64,000 nt of DNA, from assembly GCA_016125215.1 (NCBI GenBank), contig WGMF01000013.1:119005-183004 (forward strand), in the 5' to 3' direction. The stretch's first letter is position 1. Every line of letters starts with the position of its first letter. The DNA comes from Phycisphaera sp. (GTDB taxonomy: Bacteria > Planctomycetota > Phycisphaerae > Phycisphaerales > Phycisphaeraceae). The notes beneath the pieces are model-generated. The model saw nothing but the letters and a program-made list of their open reading frames with translations. It ran no database searches and was not told the DNA's origin. Position numbers and translations under genes: made by a program. Shown here piece after piece: positions 47,987-57,766 of the stretch.

Positions 47987-49039
47987 TTACGCGGCGGATG
48001 CGCTCTTGCCAAGCGTGACCAGCGACTGGGCGATCTGCTCGGGGGTGAGCGACGCGGCGACCAGGCCGTTCTCCGTCACGGCCTTGGGCATGCCGTACAC
48101 GACGCAGGTCTCCTCGCTCTGGGCCAGGATGGTGCCCTTGGCCTGGAGCAGGTCGCGCGACCCGCGGAGGCCGTCGTCGCCGATGCCGGTGAGCACGATG
48201 CCCAGCGTGCGTGACGCGGTGGACGTTGCCGCCGAGGAAAAGAGCGCATCGACGCTGGGCTTGTAGACCGCGTGGGTCGGCTCGTTGTTGACGCGAAGGA
48301 CATATTTGGCCAGTCCGATCTTGGTGATGTGCGTGTGCTTGCCGCCGGGGCAGATGTGGATCGTGCGTGGCTGGAGGGGCATGTTGTCTTCAACGTGGAC
48401 GACGGGCATCGGGCACTCGCGCCCGAGGCGTTCGGTCATCGACCTCGTGAAAATCTCGGGCATGTGCTGCGCGACGACCACCGGCGCGCTCATGCTCGCG
48501 GGCAACGGGCAGAGGATCGTCTCGAGTACCGGCGGGCCGCCCGTGCTCGAACCGATGCAGACGACATCGAACTGACCGCTGCGGAAGATCGGTGGCTGGT
48601 CGAAGCGCGTGGCGGTAGGTTTGACAGCCTTGGTGAAGCGACGGTTCCCCGCGCCGCCGAGCTGGCGGGCTTTCTGGACCAGTTCGTCCTGGATGTTCGT
48701 CACGGAGAGCGAGACCTGGCTCATGTCCTTGGCCAGAAAGTCAGCCGCCCCGAGCTTGAGCGCGGTGAGCGCAGCGTGCGAGCCCTCGGTGGTGAGCGAG
48801 CTGAGCATCATCACCTGTGTCGGGCACTTGCGCATGATGTGCCGAAGCGCCGTCAGGCCGTCCATCTCCGGCATCTCGATGTCGAGGGTGACCAGGTCGG
48901 GCTTGAGTTTCTCGACCAGTTCGACGCCCTCGCGCCCGTTGCGCGCCGACGCCACGACCTCGATATCGCCGTCGGACTCGAGCATCTGCTTGACCGCGCG
49001 CCGCATAAACGCTGAATCATCGACCACAACCACTCGCAT
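47987..49039 (-). CDS. cheB: Chemotaxis protein-glutamate methylesterase CheB
   Basis: 350 residues, receiver plus methylesterase. Receiver phospho-acceptor Asp53 (VTLDIEMPEMDG) and conserved Thr/Lys follow. The C-terminal esterase has the catalytic Ser in CIGSSTGGPP (about 165), His192 (AQHMPE) and Asp near 289 (TGIGDDG). It demethylates and deamidates receptors in response to phosphorylation by CheA. Last gene of the chemosensory operon. Confidence 0.95.
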   Translation of the reverse strand: MRVVVVDDSAFMRRAVKQMLESDGDIEVVASARNGREGVELVEKLKPDLVTLDIEMPEMDGLTALRHIMRKCPTQVMMLSSLTTEGSHAALTALKLGAADFLAKDMSQVSLSVTNIQDELVQKARQLGGAGNRRFTKAVKPTATRFDQPPIFRSGQFDVVCIGSSTGGPPVLETILCPLPASMSAPVVVAQHMPEIFTRSMTERLGRECPMPVVHVEDNMPLQPRTIHICPGGKHTHITKIGLAKYVLRVNNEPTHAVYKPSVDALFSSAATSTASRTLGIVLTGIGDDGLRGSRDLLQAKGTILAQSEETCVVYGMPKAVTENGLVAASLTPEQIAQSLVTLGKSASAA

Positions 49040-49074
49040 ATCGTCACCTCGTCGGGTTTATCGGTTGAACCTAT

Positions 49075-50535
49075 TCACCCCGCCATGCGGACCTCGGAGA
49101 CCTTGGCCAGCAGGCTGGGGTTGGACTGGTCTTTCTGGTACACGATCTCGCCGTTCTCCCGCTTGACCTGCAGCGGCCCGCGAACGTCTTCAATGATCTT
49201 GAACGCCTTGTCGAAAATTTCGATGACGACGCCCTGATGCAGTTGCTTGCCGACCCTCAGGTCGATCGTTCTCTTTTCATGGATGCGTACGCGCAGAGCT
49301 TCGAGGACCTCGTAGCCGTCGTTGATGCGCTTGTTGAGCGAGGAGAGCTCGAACATGATCTCGGTGAGGCGTTCCTTGTCCTGCGTGGCAATCTGGTTCT
49401 TGCGGGAGGTGTTGATGATCTGCAGCCGCTGCGCGTCGAGATTGTCGCGTCGCACGGTGAGTTCACCCAGAACCCCCGAGAGTGAATCGGCGACGGATTC
49501 GAGCTTGGGCACTTTCCCGAGGACCAGCCTTGTGGGCACGTTGCCGGGCGACCCGAGTGTGCCGACTTCGACAACGCCATCGACCTGGGTATCGCCGCCG
49601 ATGAGCGAACCGTGCGGGGCCTTCATGTCGTGCCCGACGACGAGGTGACAGTTGATGACCTCGCGTTCGACGATGAGGTCGGTATCGACACGGGCTTCGA
49701 TGTTGTTGATGTAGCGCGCGGTCATGGAACCCCCGACGGAGGCGTGGCCGCGTTCACGGCCGGCAAACCCGCCCGAGGCCACGAGGTCGCCCCCGCACTC
49801 GACCGTGGCCGCCTCGATCAAGCCGTGGACCTCGACCTTGCCCGTCGCCTTGACGACAAAGCAGTCTCGCACGCCCTTGTTGATGACCACGTCGCCGTTG
49901 AACTCGATGTTGCCCGTGGAGAAGTCGACGTTGCGGTCGACCTCGATCATTCGTCGGATGGCAAAGCGATCCCCGTCACGCCAGAGCACGCCCTCTTCCT
50001 GTGCGATGAGCTGCGCCTTGGAATCGCGGAGGATGGACTCGTCGTGTGCGTACCGGACCTGCTTGCCGGGCTTGGCCTTGATGACCCTGCCCAGCACGTC
50101 GCGGCCGTCGGTCCCGGTGGTCGCCTGATGCAGCTTGCCCAGGACCTGGCCGGGCTTGACGAAGATGTATGCGCAGCGGTCGTAGTGGGACACGGAGGCG
50201 ACTTCGTGCCCCTGCTTCTCGACCGGCTTGTCGCAGCGGGCCTCAACGCTCCACTCGATCCAGCCGTCTTCGCCGTCGACAGGCAACGTGTGCCAGGCGA
50301 TGGGCGTGCGGGTTTCCTTGTCATCGGGCAGGGGTGTGCTTAACAACGCTTCGAGCGCATCGACCGTGGCCTGCGTCACGTCCACGCCGGCCTGCCGGAT
50401 GACGCCCTGGCAGAACGCGGGCGTAATCATCGCGCGGGGGAACCCGGGTGGGATCACCAGTTCAGCCACGGATTGGTCGCTGGCCACCACGACTCTGACA
50501 GATGCCTCGTGTTGGACCGCCGGAGCCTTGCTCAT
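49075..50535 (-). CDS. FapA (DUF342) domain protein
   Basis: 486 residues. The central region is a run of beta-helix-type turns (GNIEFNGDVVINKGVRDCFV, VHGLIEAATVECGGDLVASG, MTARYINNIEARVDTDLIVE) of the DUF342/FapA type, followed by a helical coiled-coil region (about residues 350-430). The N-terminal part has a separate globular region. FapA-type proteins are found with flagellar and surface-attachment systems; function remains unclear. It is embedded between cheY and cheB, so it is very likely part of this signalling system. Confidence 0.85.
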   Translation of the reverse strand: MSKAPAVQHEASVRVVVASDQSVAELVIPPGFPRAMITPAFCQGVIRQAGVDVTQATVDALEALLSTPLPDDKETRTPIAWHTLPVDGEDGWIEWSVEARCDKPVEKQGHEVASVSHYDRCAYIFVKPGQVLGKLHQATTGTDGRDVLGRVIKAKPGKQVRYAHDESILRDSKAQLIAQEEGVLWRDGDRFAIRRMIEVDRNVDFSTGNIEFNGDVVINKGVRDCFVVKATGKVEVHGLIEAATVECGGDLVASGGFAGRERGHASVGGSMTARYINNIEARVDTDLIVEREVINCHLVVGHDMKAPHGSLIGGDTQVDGVVEVGTLGSPGNVPTRLVLGKVPKLESVADSLSGVLGELTVRRDNLDAQRLQIINTSRKNQIATQDKERLTEIMFELSSLNKRINDGYEVLEALRVRIHEKRTIDLRVGKQLHQGVVIEIFDKAFKIIEDVRGPLQVKRENGEIVYQKDQSNPSLLAKVSEVRMAG

Positions 50536-50592
50536 GGGTGGAACGTGTCCACCCCCCCTGACCCGAGTCCCGTCGGTATGCCTACTCCAAAC

Positions 50593-50964
50593 TCACGCCG
50601 CCGCGACGCGCGCCAGCGTTTCCTTGATCCTTTCGCCCAGCCCGTCGGGTGTGAAGGGCTTGACAACATAATTGTTCACGCCGGCCTTGATGGCCTCGAC
50701 CACCCGGCTCTTTTCAGCCTCGGTCGTGACCATGATGATCGGCGCCTTGGACCCCTTGGCGCGGAACTGCTTCACGAAAGTCAGGCCGTCCATGTTCGGC
50801 ATGTTCCAGTCCACCAAAAGCAGGTCGGGTGTGAACGCGCCGACTTTCGACAGCGCATCAAGCCCGTCACAGGCCTCCTGGACCTCGGTGTACCCGAGCT
50901 GCGTAAGGATGCCCTTCTGGATGTTTCGCATCGTCTTGGAATCGTCAACGAGTAAGATCTTCAT
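50593..50964 (-). CDS. cheY: Chemotaxis response regulator CheY
   Basis: Stand-alone receiver of 123 residues: acidic pair in LLVDDSKT, phospho-acceptor Asp52 (LLVDWNMPNMDG), Thr in VTTEAEK and Lys102 (VVKPF). Phosphorylated by CheA, it should control motor or another output. Downstream of cheX in the operon. Confidence 0.94.
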   Translation of the reverse strand: MKILLVDDSKTMRNIQKGILTQLGYTEVQEACDGLDALSKVGAFTPDLLLVDWNMPNMDGLTFVKQFRAKGSKAPIIMVTTEAEKSRVVEAIKAGVNNYVVKPFTPDGLGERIKETLARVAAA

Positions 50965-51013
50965 AGTTCAATCACTCCTCGATCCTTGTCCGTTTCATTT
51001 TGAGTTAAGGGCA

Positions 51014-51529
51014 TCAGGCTTTGACGGCGGCCGCGGCGCTCTGGCCGGCACCGGCCGGGGCTGTGGTTTGACGGACGGAGACTTCGACCGCGAAGTCGCC
51101 GACCTCCGAGGTGCAGGGGATGTGGATCGAAACCACGTCCTTGCGGTTGAAGACGACGTGGTCGTTGCCGATGACCACCGAGGGGCAGGAGATGCTGACG
51201 CTCTTGCCCTTGAACTGCGCCTTGGCGCCGCCGGAGATCATGTTGACCAGTTCACCGACCGCGTCGGCAAAGTCGTCGTGGGCGTGGTCCATGTCGGTGC
51301 CGGTGAACAGGCTCACGACGCGTTCGGCCACGGCGGTGGGGAAGCTCAGCACGACGCTGCCCTCGACGTCGCCCGACATCCCGATGATGCCGGAGATGTC
51401 ATACGCAGGCGAGCCGGCCTTCTTGAGTTCCGGATTGCCGACCTCGACCTGCGTCTGAAGCATCGTGCCGAAGACGTTCTGAACGCTCTTGATGAAGGGG
51501 ACAATGTATGTGGCTTCCACGATATTCAC
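51014..51529 (-). CDS. cheX: CheX-type chemotaxis phosphatase
   Basis: 171 residues, CheC/CheX/FliY fold. It shows the single E-x2-N catalytic motif in DAVGELVNMISGGAKAQ, which hydrolyses phospho-CheY. The position between cheA and cheY agrees. Presence of CheX instead of CheZ is typical of non-proteobacterial chemotaxis. Confidence 0.87.
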   Translation of the reverse strand: MNIVEATYIVPFIKSVQNVFGTMLQTQVEVGNPELKKAGSPAYDISGIIGMSGDVEGSVVLSFPTAVAERVVSLFTGTDMDHAHDDFADAVGELVNMISGGAKAQFKGKSVSISCPSVVIGNDHVVFNRKDVVSIHIPCTSEVGDFAVEVSVRQTTAPAGAGQSAAAAVKA

Positions 51530-51559
51530 TCCGGGGTTACTAGTAATAAGATCGACCTG

Positions 51560-53896
51560 TTACGCCGCCGCCTTTTCCTGGCCCGTGCCCGCGGTTCGGA
51601 TGAGTTGAACCACGTCGAGGATCAGGCTCACGTCGCCGTCCTCTCGGATGGTCGCGCCGCTGAACGGCCCGCCGGTGGTGTATTCGTCATCCAAAGGCTT
51701 GATGACGACTTCCTGTTGCCCGATGAGCTTGTCCACGAGCAGCCCGACGCGCTGTTGACCGACGCCGACCACCACCGCGAAACGGTTGCCGTTCTCGGGT
51801 CCGATCTCGCCCAGGCGTGACCGCATGTCCAGCAGCGGGAGCACCGCGTCGCGCAGCCGCATGACGGGCTGGCCGCTGACGGAATGCACCGACGCGGCCT
51901 CGGGCCGAACGATCTCGATAATCGACTGGAGAGGAACCGCGTAGAGGTGCATCCCGACGCCCACGACCATCGCGGGCATGATGGCAACGGTGAGCGGGAT
52001 GAGGATCTCGATGGTCGTGCCCTCGCCCTTGACGGACGAGACGTTCACGACGCCGTTGAGCTTGGCAATGTTGGTGCGGACCACGTCCATGCCGACGCCG
52101 CGCCCGGAGAGGTCGCTGACCTTCTCCGCCGTGGAGAAGCCGGCTGCGAAGATAAAGCGGAAGACCTCGTCGTCGCTGAGGGTGGCCAGTTCGTCCTGGG
52201 TGGTCAGGCCCTTCTCGATGGCTTTCCGGCCGAGCACATCACGGTCCAGGCCCTTGCCGTCGTCGTAGACCTCGACGCGCACATGTGAGCCTTGATGCTC
52301 GGCGGAGAGGCGGATGGTGCCGGTCTCGCTCTTGCCCGCGGCGATGCGTTTCTGGGGCGACTCGACGCCGTGGTCTGCGGAGTTGCGCAGGATGTGAACG
52401 AGCGGGTCGGCCAGCAGTTCGAGCACGCTCTTGTCGACCTCGGTGTCTTTGCCGACGAGTTCGAGGTTGAGCTTCTTCTCGGTCATGCGTGCCATGTCAC
52501 GGATGACGCGCGGGTACCGGTCGAAGAGCTTGGCCAAAGGCTGCATGCGTGTGCGCATGACGCCGACCTGGAGGTTGCCCGTGAGCCGATCAAGCTCGCC
52601 GGCGGCCTGGGCCATGTCCTCGAGTGTTTCATGCGGCAGGTGCAGGTCACGCATCTTGCGCGTCATGCCGAGGAACCGGTTCTTGGTCAGCACGAGTTGT
52701 CCGACAAGGTTGAGCAGAGATTCGAGGCGCCCGACCTCGACGCGGATGGTTTGTTCCGCCACGGTGGTGCCGGCTTTGGCGGATGAAGCGCCCGGGTTTT
52801 TGGCGTTATTGTCGTTGCCGTCGCCGGCGTCACCCGGATCGGTGGAACCCGATGCCCCGGCCGCGTCGGATGTGTCTTGTTTAACTTGAGGTTGATTATT
52901 CGAAGGAGCCGTCGGCTGAGCCGCGACCACACCGTCCAGAGCAAGCACACCTTCGACGCACTGGCTGTGCTTACCCGCCACGGCGTCGTCGAGTTTTTGA
53001 CCCTGTGCCAGGCTGTTGAGCCGATCGATGAGCGTCTGGGTAGGCCATGAGAGCACGAGACCTTTATCGAGGGCCTCGGCCTGTTGTCTTGCCAGTTCGC
53101 GTACCGCCGCCATGCGGACGAGCATGTCGTCGAGTAGCACGTCGGGGGTGTCGGCGAGTTTCGCAGCCGCCCCACCAAAGGCGGCTATGAGTTGCGTCAG
53201 GTCGGGCAGTTCGAAGAAGTCCGCCGTCTTGCCCATCGAGTCGGCCAGTTCGACCATGTGTTCCGCGGCGTCGGTGCGGGTGCCGGCCGATCGCGCCTGT
53301 TCGAGGCACTGGTCGATCTGGGCACCGGCGTCGTTGAGGTCGGCCACCATGAACTCGACAAGGTCCTGCTTCTGCGCGGGGAGCTTGAGCGGTCGGGCGT
53401 TGGACTGGATCGGTTCGGGCTCGGTCGATTGAGCGCCCTGGACCTGCGGTTGCGAGTCGGCGGTTGTGGACTGACCGCCGTCATCGGCGCTCTGGGATTC
53501 GCCGGTCGTGATTGCGCGCAGGGCCTTGAGCAGGTCGTCGGGGCATTGCTCGACGGGCTCGTTGTTGTTGAGGCTGTCGATCTGGCCCCGCAACACGTCG
53601 ACGCTGCGCAGGAGCGAATCCATCACGCGCTGCGTCACCGCGACCTCGCCCTTGCGCAAGCGGTTGAGCGCGTCCTCAGCGGCGTGGGCGAATCGGATCA
53701 CCTCTTCCAGGCCCAGGAAACTCGCGGCACCCTTGACGGTGTGCAGCGCACGGAAGACGGAGTTGAGCATCTCCTGCTGTTTTGCGGTGTCCTTTTCCTG
53801 TTCGAGTCGGACGAGGTCCGCGTCGAGTTGTTCGATCAACTCGCCGGCCTCGGTGAGGAAGTCCTGCATCAGACTGGGGTCGACATCGCCTGCCAT
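51560..53896 (-). CDS. cheA: Chemotaxis histidine kinase CheA
   Basis: 778 residues. Hpt domain with phospho-acceptor His52 (RALHTVKGAASFLGLEEVIR), a long linker containing a second helical region, dimerisation segment (RVEVGRLESLLNLVGQLVLT), ATPase domain with N box (LVHILRNSADHGVE), G1 (VYDDGKGLD) and G2 (DLSGRGVGMDVV), and a C-terminal CheW-like domain (QSIIEIVRP ... DMRSRLGE). It phosphorylates CheY and CheB. The linker is longer than usual. Confidence 0.95.
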   Translation of the reverse strand: MAGDVDPSLMQDFLTEAGELIEQLDADLVRLEQEKDTAKQQEMLNSVFRALHTVKGAASFLGLEEVIRFAHAAEDALNRLRKGEVAVTQRVMDSLLRSVDVLRGQIDSLNNNEPVEQCPDDLLKALRAITTGESQSADDGGQSTTADSQPQVQGAQSTEPEPIQSNARPLKLPAQKQDLVEFMVADLNDAGAQIDQCLEQARSAGTRTDAAEHMVELADSMGKTADFFELPDLTQLIAAFGGAAAKLADTPDVLLDDMLVRMAAVRELARQQAEALDKGLVLSWPTQTLIDRLNSLAQGQKLDDAVAGKHSQCVEGVLALDGVVAAQPTAPSNNQPQVKQDTSDAAGASGSTDPGDAGDGNDNNAKNPGASSAKAGTTVAEQTIRVEVGRLESLLNLVGQLVLTKNRFLGMTRKMRDLHLPHETLEDMAQAAGELDRLTGNLQVGVMRTRMQPLAKLFDRYPRVIRDMARMTEKKLNLELVGKDTEVDKSVLELLADPLVHILRNSADHGVESPQKRIAAGKSETGTIRLSAEHQGSHVRVEVYDDGKGLDRDVLGRKAIEKGLTTQDELATLSDDEVFRFIFAAGFSTAEKVSDLSGRGVGMDVVRTNIAKLNGVVNVSSVKGEGTTIEILIPLTVAIMPAMVVGVGMHLYAVPLQSIIEIVRPEAASVHSVSGQPVMRLRDAVLPLLDMRSRLGEIGPENGNRFAVVVGVGQQRVGLLVDKLIGQQEVVIKPLDDEYTTGGPFSGATIREDGDVSLILDVVQLIRTAGTGQEKAAA

Positions 53897-53915
53897 AGCG
53901 TCTCTCGTTCTGGGG

Positions 53916-54764
53916 TTAGGCGGCCTTCTTCACGTATGCAAAAGCCTGGGGTACGGGGACCGGCTCGAAGGGGACGTTGACGTTGCGCAGCGACTCGCTG
54001 TGCCCGATAAAGAGCGTGCCGTCGTCCACGAGTTGGCTGTGGAACAGCCGGGCGCAGTGCAGCTTCATGGGGTCATCGAAATAGATCAGGACGTTACGAC
54101 AGAAGATCACGTCGAAGCTGCCGAAGCGCCTGGCCGCGATCGAGTCCTTGAAGTTCAGAAGCTCGAAGTTAACCATGCTCTGGATTGTCGGGTCGAGCTG
54201 GTACGAGCCGTTCTCTTCCTTGAAATAACGCTTGAGCACGAGCGGGTTGATGCTGCGCATCGAGTAGGAGGCGTACCGGCCGGCCTGGGCGATCTCGAGG
54301 ACTTTTTCGCTGATATCGGTGCCGAGGATGTCGATGTGCCAGTCACCGAGGCGCACACCCAGCGAGCGGTGGAGCTGGATAGCCAGCGTGTAAGGCTCTT
54401 CCCCGGTCGAGCAGGCTGCGGACCAGATGCGCAGCTTCTTGGTGGTTCGGCGGGATTCGAGCAGCTTGGGCAGGACCTGCTTCTCGAACACGTCGAGCTG
54501 CGGCTCGTTGCGGAAGAAGCTCGTCTCGTTGATGGTGATGCGGTTGAACATCTCCTGGAACTCATCGGACTGATAAGGCCCGGTCGTCAGGAAGAGCAGG
54601 TACTGGTCGAAATCATCGAACTCGAGTTCCTCGACGCGGCGCGACAGTCGGCTTTCGAGGACGTACTTCTTGGTGTCCTGGAAGTGGATGCCCGAGCGTT
54701 CGTAGACGATCTTGCGGAGCCTGTCGAACTGGGCGTCGGTCATCCTGATGGCGGTCGGGGGCAT
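53916..54764 (-). CDS. cheR: Chemotaxis protein methyltransferase CheR
   Basis: 282 residues. N-terminal helical domain, then the SAM-binding domain with RIWSAACSTGEEPYTLAIQL, ILGTDISEKVLEIAQAGRYA and FDVIFCRNVLIYFDD. It methylates receptor glutamates. Start 54764 (MPPTAIRMTDAQ) has GGAG 8 bases upstream; a 13-residue longer frame exists. Confidence 0.94.
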   Translation of the reverse strand: MPPTAIRMTDAQFDRLRKIVYERSGIHFQDTKKYVLESRLSRRVEELEFDDFDQYLLFLTTGPYQSDEFQEMFNRITINETSFFRNEPQLDVFEKQVLPKLLESRRTTKKLRIWSAACSTGEEPYTLAIQLHRSLGVRLGDWHIDILGTDISEKVLEIAQAGRYASYSMRSINPLVLKRYFKEENGSYQLDPTIQSMVNFELLNFKDSIAARRFGSFDVIFCRNVLIYFDDPMKLHCARLFHSQLVDDGTLFIGHSESLRNVNVPFEPVPVPQAFAYVKKAA

Positions 54765-54812
54765 GCGTCGTCTCCGGGTTCTTGAACAGAGGGTCTCAAC
54801 CAATGGGGCCGA

Positions 54813-55370
54813 TCACTTGGCGGTCTTGACCGCCTGGTCGACCTTCTGCAGGTCGGCGCCGGAGAAGAGGCGTTCGAGGTTGAGGAGGATGAGCAGTCGG
54901 TCGTCGAGCTTTCCGACGCCCTCGACGTAATCGCTCTCGACGCCGGCCACCATCGAGGGCGGGGGCTCGACGATCTCGGACCCGATGCGGAGCACCTCGT
55001 TGACGCGGTCGACGGTGAAGCCGATCACGCGCGAGGCGACCTCGACGACGATGATGCGGTTGTCGTTGTCGTTGCCTGCGTCGCCGGCCTTCATGCCGAA
55101 GCGCTTGCGCAGGTCCATGACGGGGATGATCTTGCCGCGCAGGTTGATGACGCCCTCGATGAAGGGCGGGCTCTGGGGCACACGGGTGATCTGCATCATC
55201 CGGTTGATTTCCTGGACGCTGAGGATGGGGATGGCAAACTCCTCGTTGCCGACGACGAAGCTAACAAGTTGTAAGAGTTCGCCATCGGTCTGGCGGACGG
55301 TGTCGCGCTGCGTGGCGTTTTCGGTGGCGGCCTGAGCGCTGGGGGCGGTGGCGGTGGCGGATGTGGACAT
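54813..55370 (-). CDS. cheW: Chemotaxis adaptor CheW
   Basis: 185 residues with a Ser/Ala/Thr-rich N-terminal extension and a CheW core: LQLVSFVVGNEEFAIPILSV, FIEGVINLRGKIIPVMDLRK, DRLLILLNLERLF. It couples receptors to CheA. Start at 55370 has GGAGAAAG upstream. First gene of the operon; no receptor gene lies in the window. Confidence 0.92.
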   Translation of the reverse strand: MSTSATATAPSAQAATENATQRDTVRQTDGELLQLVSFVVGNEEFAIPILSVQEINRMMQITRVPQSPPFIEGVINLRGKIIPVMDLRKRFGMKAGDAGNDNDNRIIVVEVASRVIGFTVDRVNEVLRIGSEIVEPPPSMVAGVESDYVEGVGKLDDRLLILLNLERLFSGADLQKVDQAVKTAK

Positions 55371-55686
55371 GGCTTTCTCCATAGGGTCGCGCGGGGGCGA
55401 CGGGAAGAGGGCGTCATCGGATGTGCGGTTGCCTCCACAACGGATGACGAACGCAGAACGTAGGGTTCCGACATTCCTAGATTTCTGAATCGGAAGGGCG
55501 GGCGTCGGGCTTTAGGCGTGAAGATGTGTTTGGGGCAATTCCCGATGCGCAGGCGATATCGGACGTGTGCAAGACGGATCAAGGGGGCGAGGGTGGGCTT
55601 GATCGACGGCGGAGCGACGTGCGTCTGCATCACGGTCGGGCAAGCCGACGGGGCACGTACACAATCCATCACAATCCCGACAACGT
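55371..55686. other. Gap upstream of the chemosensory operon
   Basis: About 315 bases, no gene seen. It must contain the operon promoter (minus strand) but no standard -35/-10 was recognised. Confidence 0.4.
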
Positions 55687-56118
55687 TCAGACCGCCAGCA
55701 GCAGGTCCGCGTTGCGAGTCGTCTTCCCCGCGAGGTCGGCGATGGTGACGTGGTTGAGGTCCTCTCGGATGTGCGCCGCCGCGTGGTCGCAGGCCGACTG
55801 AAGCACCGTGACCATGCGATCGACCTGTGGCCCGGTCGAGATACGGATATCGCTCACGATCGGGCCGTCGATCGCCTCGACCACGTGCAGGAGTGAGACC
55901 CGATCGGGGTCGCCCGAGAAACGGTACCCCCCACTCCTGCCGAGCTGGCTCTGGAGCAATCCCCTTCGAGCGAGCGTCTGGAGAATCTTCAGGGCGCTGT
56001 CCGTCGGGGCGTCGAGGAACTCAGCGACGTTGCGTGCCTGGATGAACCCCTCATCTTTTCTGCTGGAGAGGTACGCCAGCGCCAAGGCCGCCTGGGTGGA
56101 TGCTTTTGTCAGTTTCAT
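55687..56118 (-). CDS. Rrf2-family transcriptional regulator
   Basis: 143 residues. Winged-helix Rrf2 protein: MKLTKASTQAALALAYLSSR, FIQARNVAEFLDAPTDSALK, LARRGLLQSQLGRSGGYRFS, VSLLHVVEAIDGPIV. Only one Cys (LQSACDHAA) remains where IscR-type members have three for an Fe-S cluster, so it probably does not bind one. Start 56118 has AGGAG 9 bases upstream; a 30-residue longer frame is unlikely. Target genes unknown. Confidence 0.87.
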   Translation of the reverse strand: MKLTKASTQAALALAYLSSRKDEGFIQARNVAEFLDAPTDSALKILQTLARRGLLQSQLGRSGGYRFSGDPDRVSLLHVVEAIDGPIVSDIRISTGPQVDRMVTVLQSACDHAAAHIREDLNHVTIADLAGKTTRNADLLLAV

Positions 56119-56567
56119 TGCCGGTACTCCTTTGGACCTACAAACGCACACAAATAGCCGGGACGAAATGGTCCAAGCTATGCTTTTGAGGACTGCCGTA
56201 GTCCGCAACGGATTTCATAGAACCTGTGAACATCATCGCGCACAATCCCATGAGACGACAACGCATCGCGGGCAACAGGCCCAATGCGTTTGGGTCACAC
56301 AGCGAGCTTCGCGTGATGGGATAACAGCTCGCGCGAAGCACGTGTGCTCAGCCCTCTTGGTCCCGTCGCTATCGACAGGACGGCTGAAATTTCAGGCCCT
56401 GGGGGCCCAGCGTGCGCTTCACGTTGGACTCATGGACCCACCCCTGACATGGGATGTATCGACCCAGGAAAAGGAAAACTGTATACGGAAATACCCTTAA
56501 TCCGGTATATTTGGCGGATTATGGACTGCCTTGGGTCAAAATAGCTTTCATGGCCCGATAATCTGAC
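56119..56567. other. Gap with no supported gene
   Basis: About 450 bases. An inverted repeat AATCCG/CGGATT at 56499-56504 and 56515-56520 lies about 50 bases from the GH130-type gene end. No gene, RNA or terminator was recognised. Confidence 0.4.
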
Positions 56568-57596
56568 TTATTTGTTGGCCAGACAGAACGCAACCAGCTC
56601 ATCGACATGGGCCGTAGCCAAACACTCGGTCGTATCCGCCGAGCCGTAGTAGACCTTCACCATGCCGTCGTCTTCGAGAACCATCCCGCCGGGGAAGATG
56701 ACGTGGTTGCGGAAGCCGTCCGTCTCCGGCGTCGCCCCTTCACCGGTCTCGTAAGGCGCTTCGGGCGTGAGCAACGGCTCCCCGGCCACCGCGATCACTT
56801 TGGAAGGGTCGTGTAAATCGAGCAACGCAAGACCCGCATGGTAGCGCTTGGCCCACTTCTTTTCCCAACCGTTCTTGCCGCGTGAATCATCCCGGTCCAC
56901 CGCGTGCAGCGTCGTGAGCCAGCCGTGCTTGGTTTTGATCGGCGGAGCACCCGGGCCGATCTTGTCGTTGGCATACACCAGGTCCTCGACGCCGACGATG
57001 CAACGCGATTGCCCCCAATGCACGAGGTCCGGCGATCGGCTGATCCACGTGTCGAAGCGATCCTTGCCGTGACTGTAAACCGGCATCGGCCGATCGAGGC
57101 GCACGTAATCCCCACCGACCTTGTCGGGGAACAGCACCATGTTGCGGTTGTCCGGCTCGGTGAGCGTGATGGCCTCGAAATGTTCAAAGTCCTCCGTCAC
57201 CGCGATCCCCCCGCACAGCCCGTGGAGCGTATCAACCGCAAAACACATGTAGACCCGACCGTCGAGCACTGTGAGCCTTGGATCATAGACACGCTTGATC
57301 TCTTTGTGTGCGTCACGGAACGGGATCAACGGCTGCAACATCGCGCGGGCTTTGTCCACGTCCATGCAGGGTTTGGCTTCGACTTTCCACTTCACCCCGT
57401 CGTTTGAAAACGCCAGCCCCAGATTCGTCCCGTCAAACTTCGTGTCACCCCATCGACCAAAGTCGTTGCGGAAGACACAGGCGTATCGCCCCTCAAATTT
57501 GCACACCCCCGCGTTGAAGATCAACGTCGCGGGGTAAGGCACATCGCGAGCGGTGAGTATCGGATTGGCTGGGTGACGCTTGAGCGGGGATTTCAT
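56568..57596 (-). CDS. GH130-type glycosidase/phosphorylase (second copy)
   Basis: 342 residues, beta-propeller. Stretches RHPANPILTARDVPYPATLI, RVYDPRLTVLDGRVYMCFAV, DNRNMVLFPDKVGG, KIGPGAPPIKTKHGWL and FPGGMVLEDDGMVKVYYGSA are typical of GH130. No signal peptide. Probably phosphorolyses or hydrolyses beta-mannosides or related glycans inside the cell. Start could also be 57611; neither has a clear ribosome site. Confidence 0.85.
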   Translation of the reverse strand: MKSPLKRHPANPILTARDVPYPATLIFNAGVCKFEGRYACVFRNDFGRWGDTKFDGTNLGLAFSNDGVKWKVEAKPCMDVDKARAMLQPLIPFRDAHKEIKRVYDPRLTVLDGRVYMCFAVDTLHGLCGGIAVTEDFEHFEAITLTEPDNRNMVLFPDKVGGDYVRLDRPMPVYSHGKDRFDTWISRSPDLVHWGQSRCIVGVEDLVYANDKIGPGAPPIKTKHGWLTTLHAVDRDDSRGKNGWEKKWAKRYHAGLALLDLHDPSKVIAVAGEPLLTPEAPYETGEGATPETDGFRNHVIFPGGMVLEDDGMVKVYYGSADTTECLATAHVDELVAFCLANK

Positions 57597-57622
57597 GGGG
57601 GGTGGGATCATAGCAGATCGTG

Positions 57623-57766
57623 TTGGCGCGATATATTACATATTAAAAACAATAGATGTAATGGTTTGCGCTCCCCGAGGCATCCCTTCGACGATCTGTG
57701 ATCGATAAAAAAAATATAAACCCATGAGAAAAAACCCTTGACATGAAAAGGCGTCATATGTATGTT
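57623..57766 (+). promoter_or_regulatory. Promoter region of the PEP-CTERM gene
   Basis: TTGACA (57738-57743), 17 bases, TATGTT (57761-57766) forms a good sigma-70-type promoter. Upstream are TTGGCGCG (57623-57630) and TTTGCGC (57665-57671), similar to the GCGC-centred motifs near the other two right-end regulators. Confidence 0.55.
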
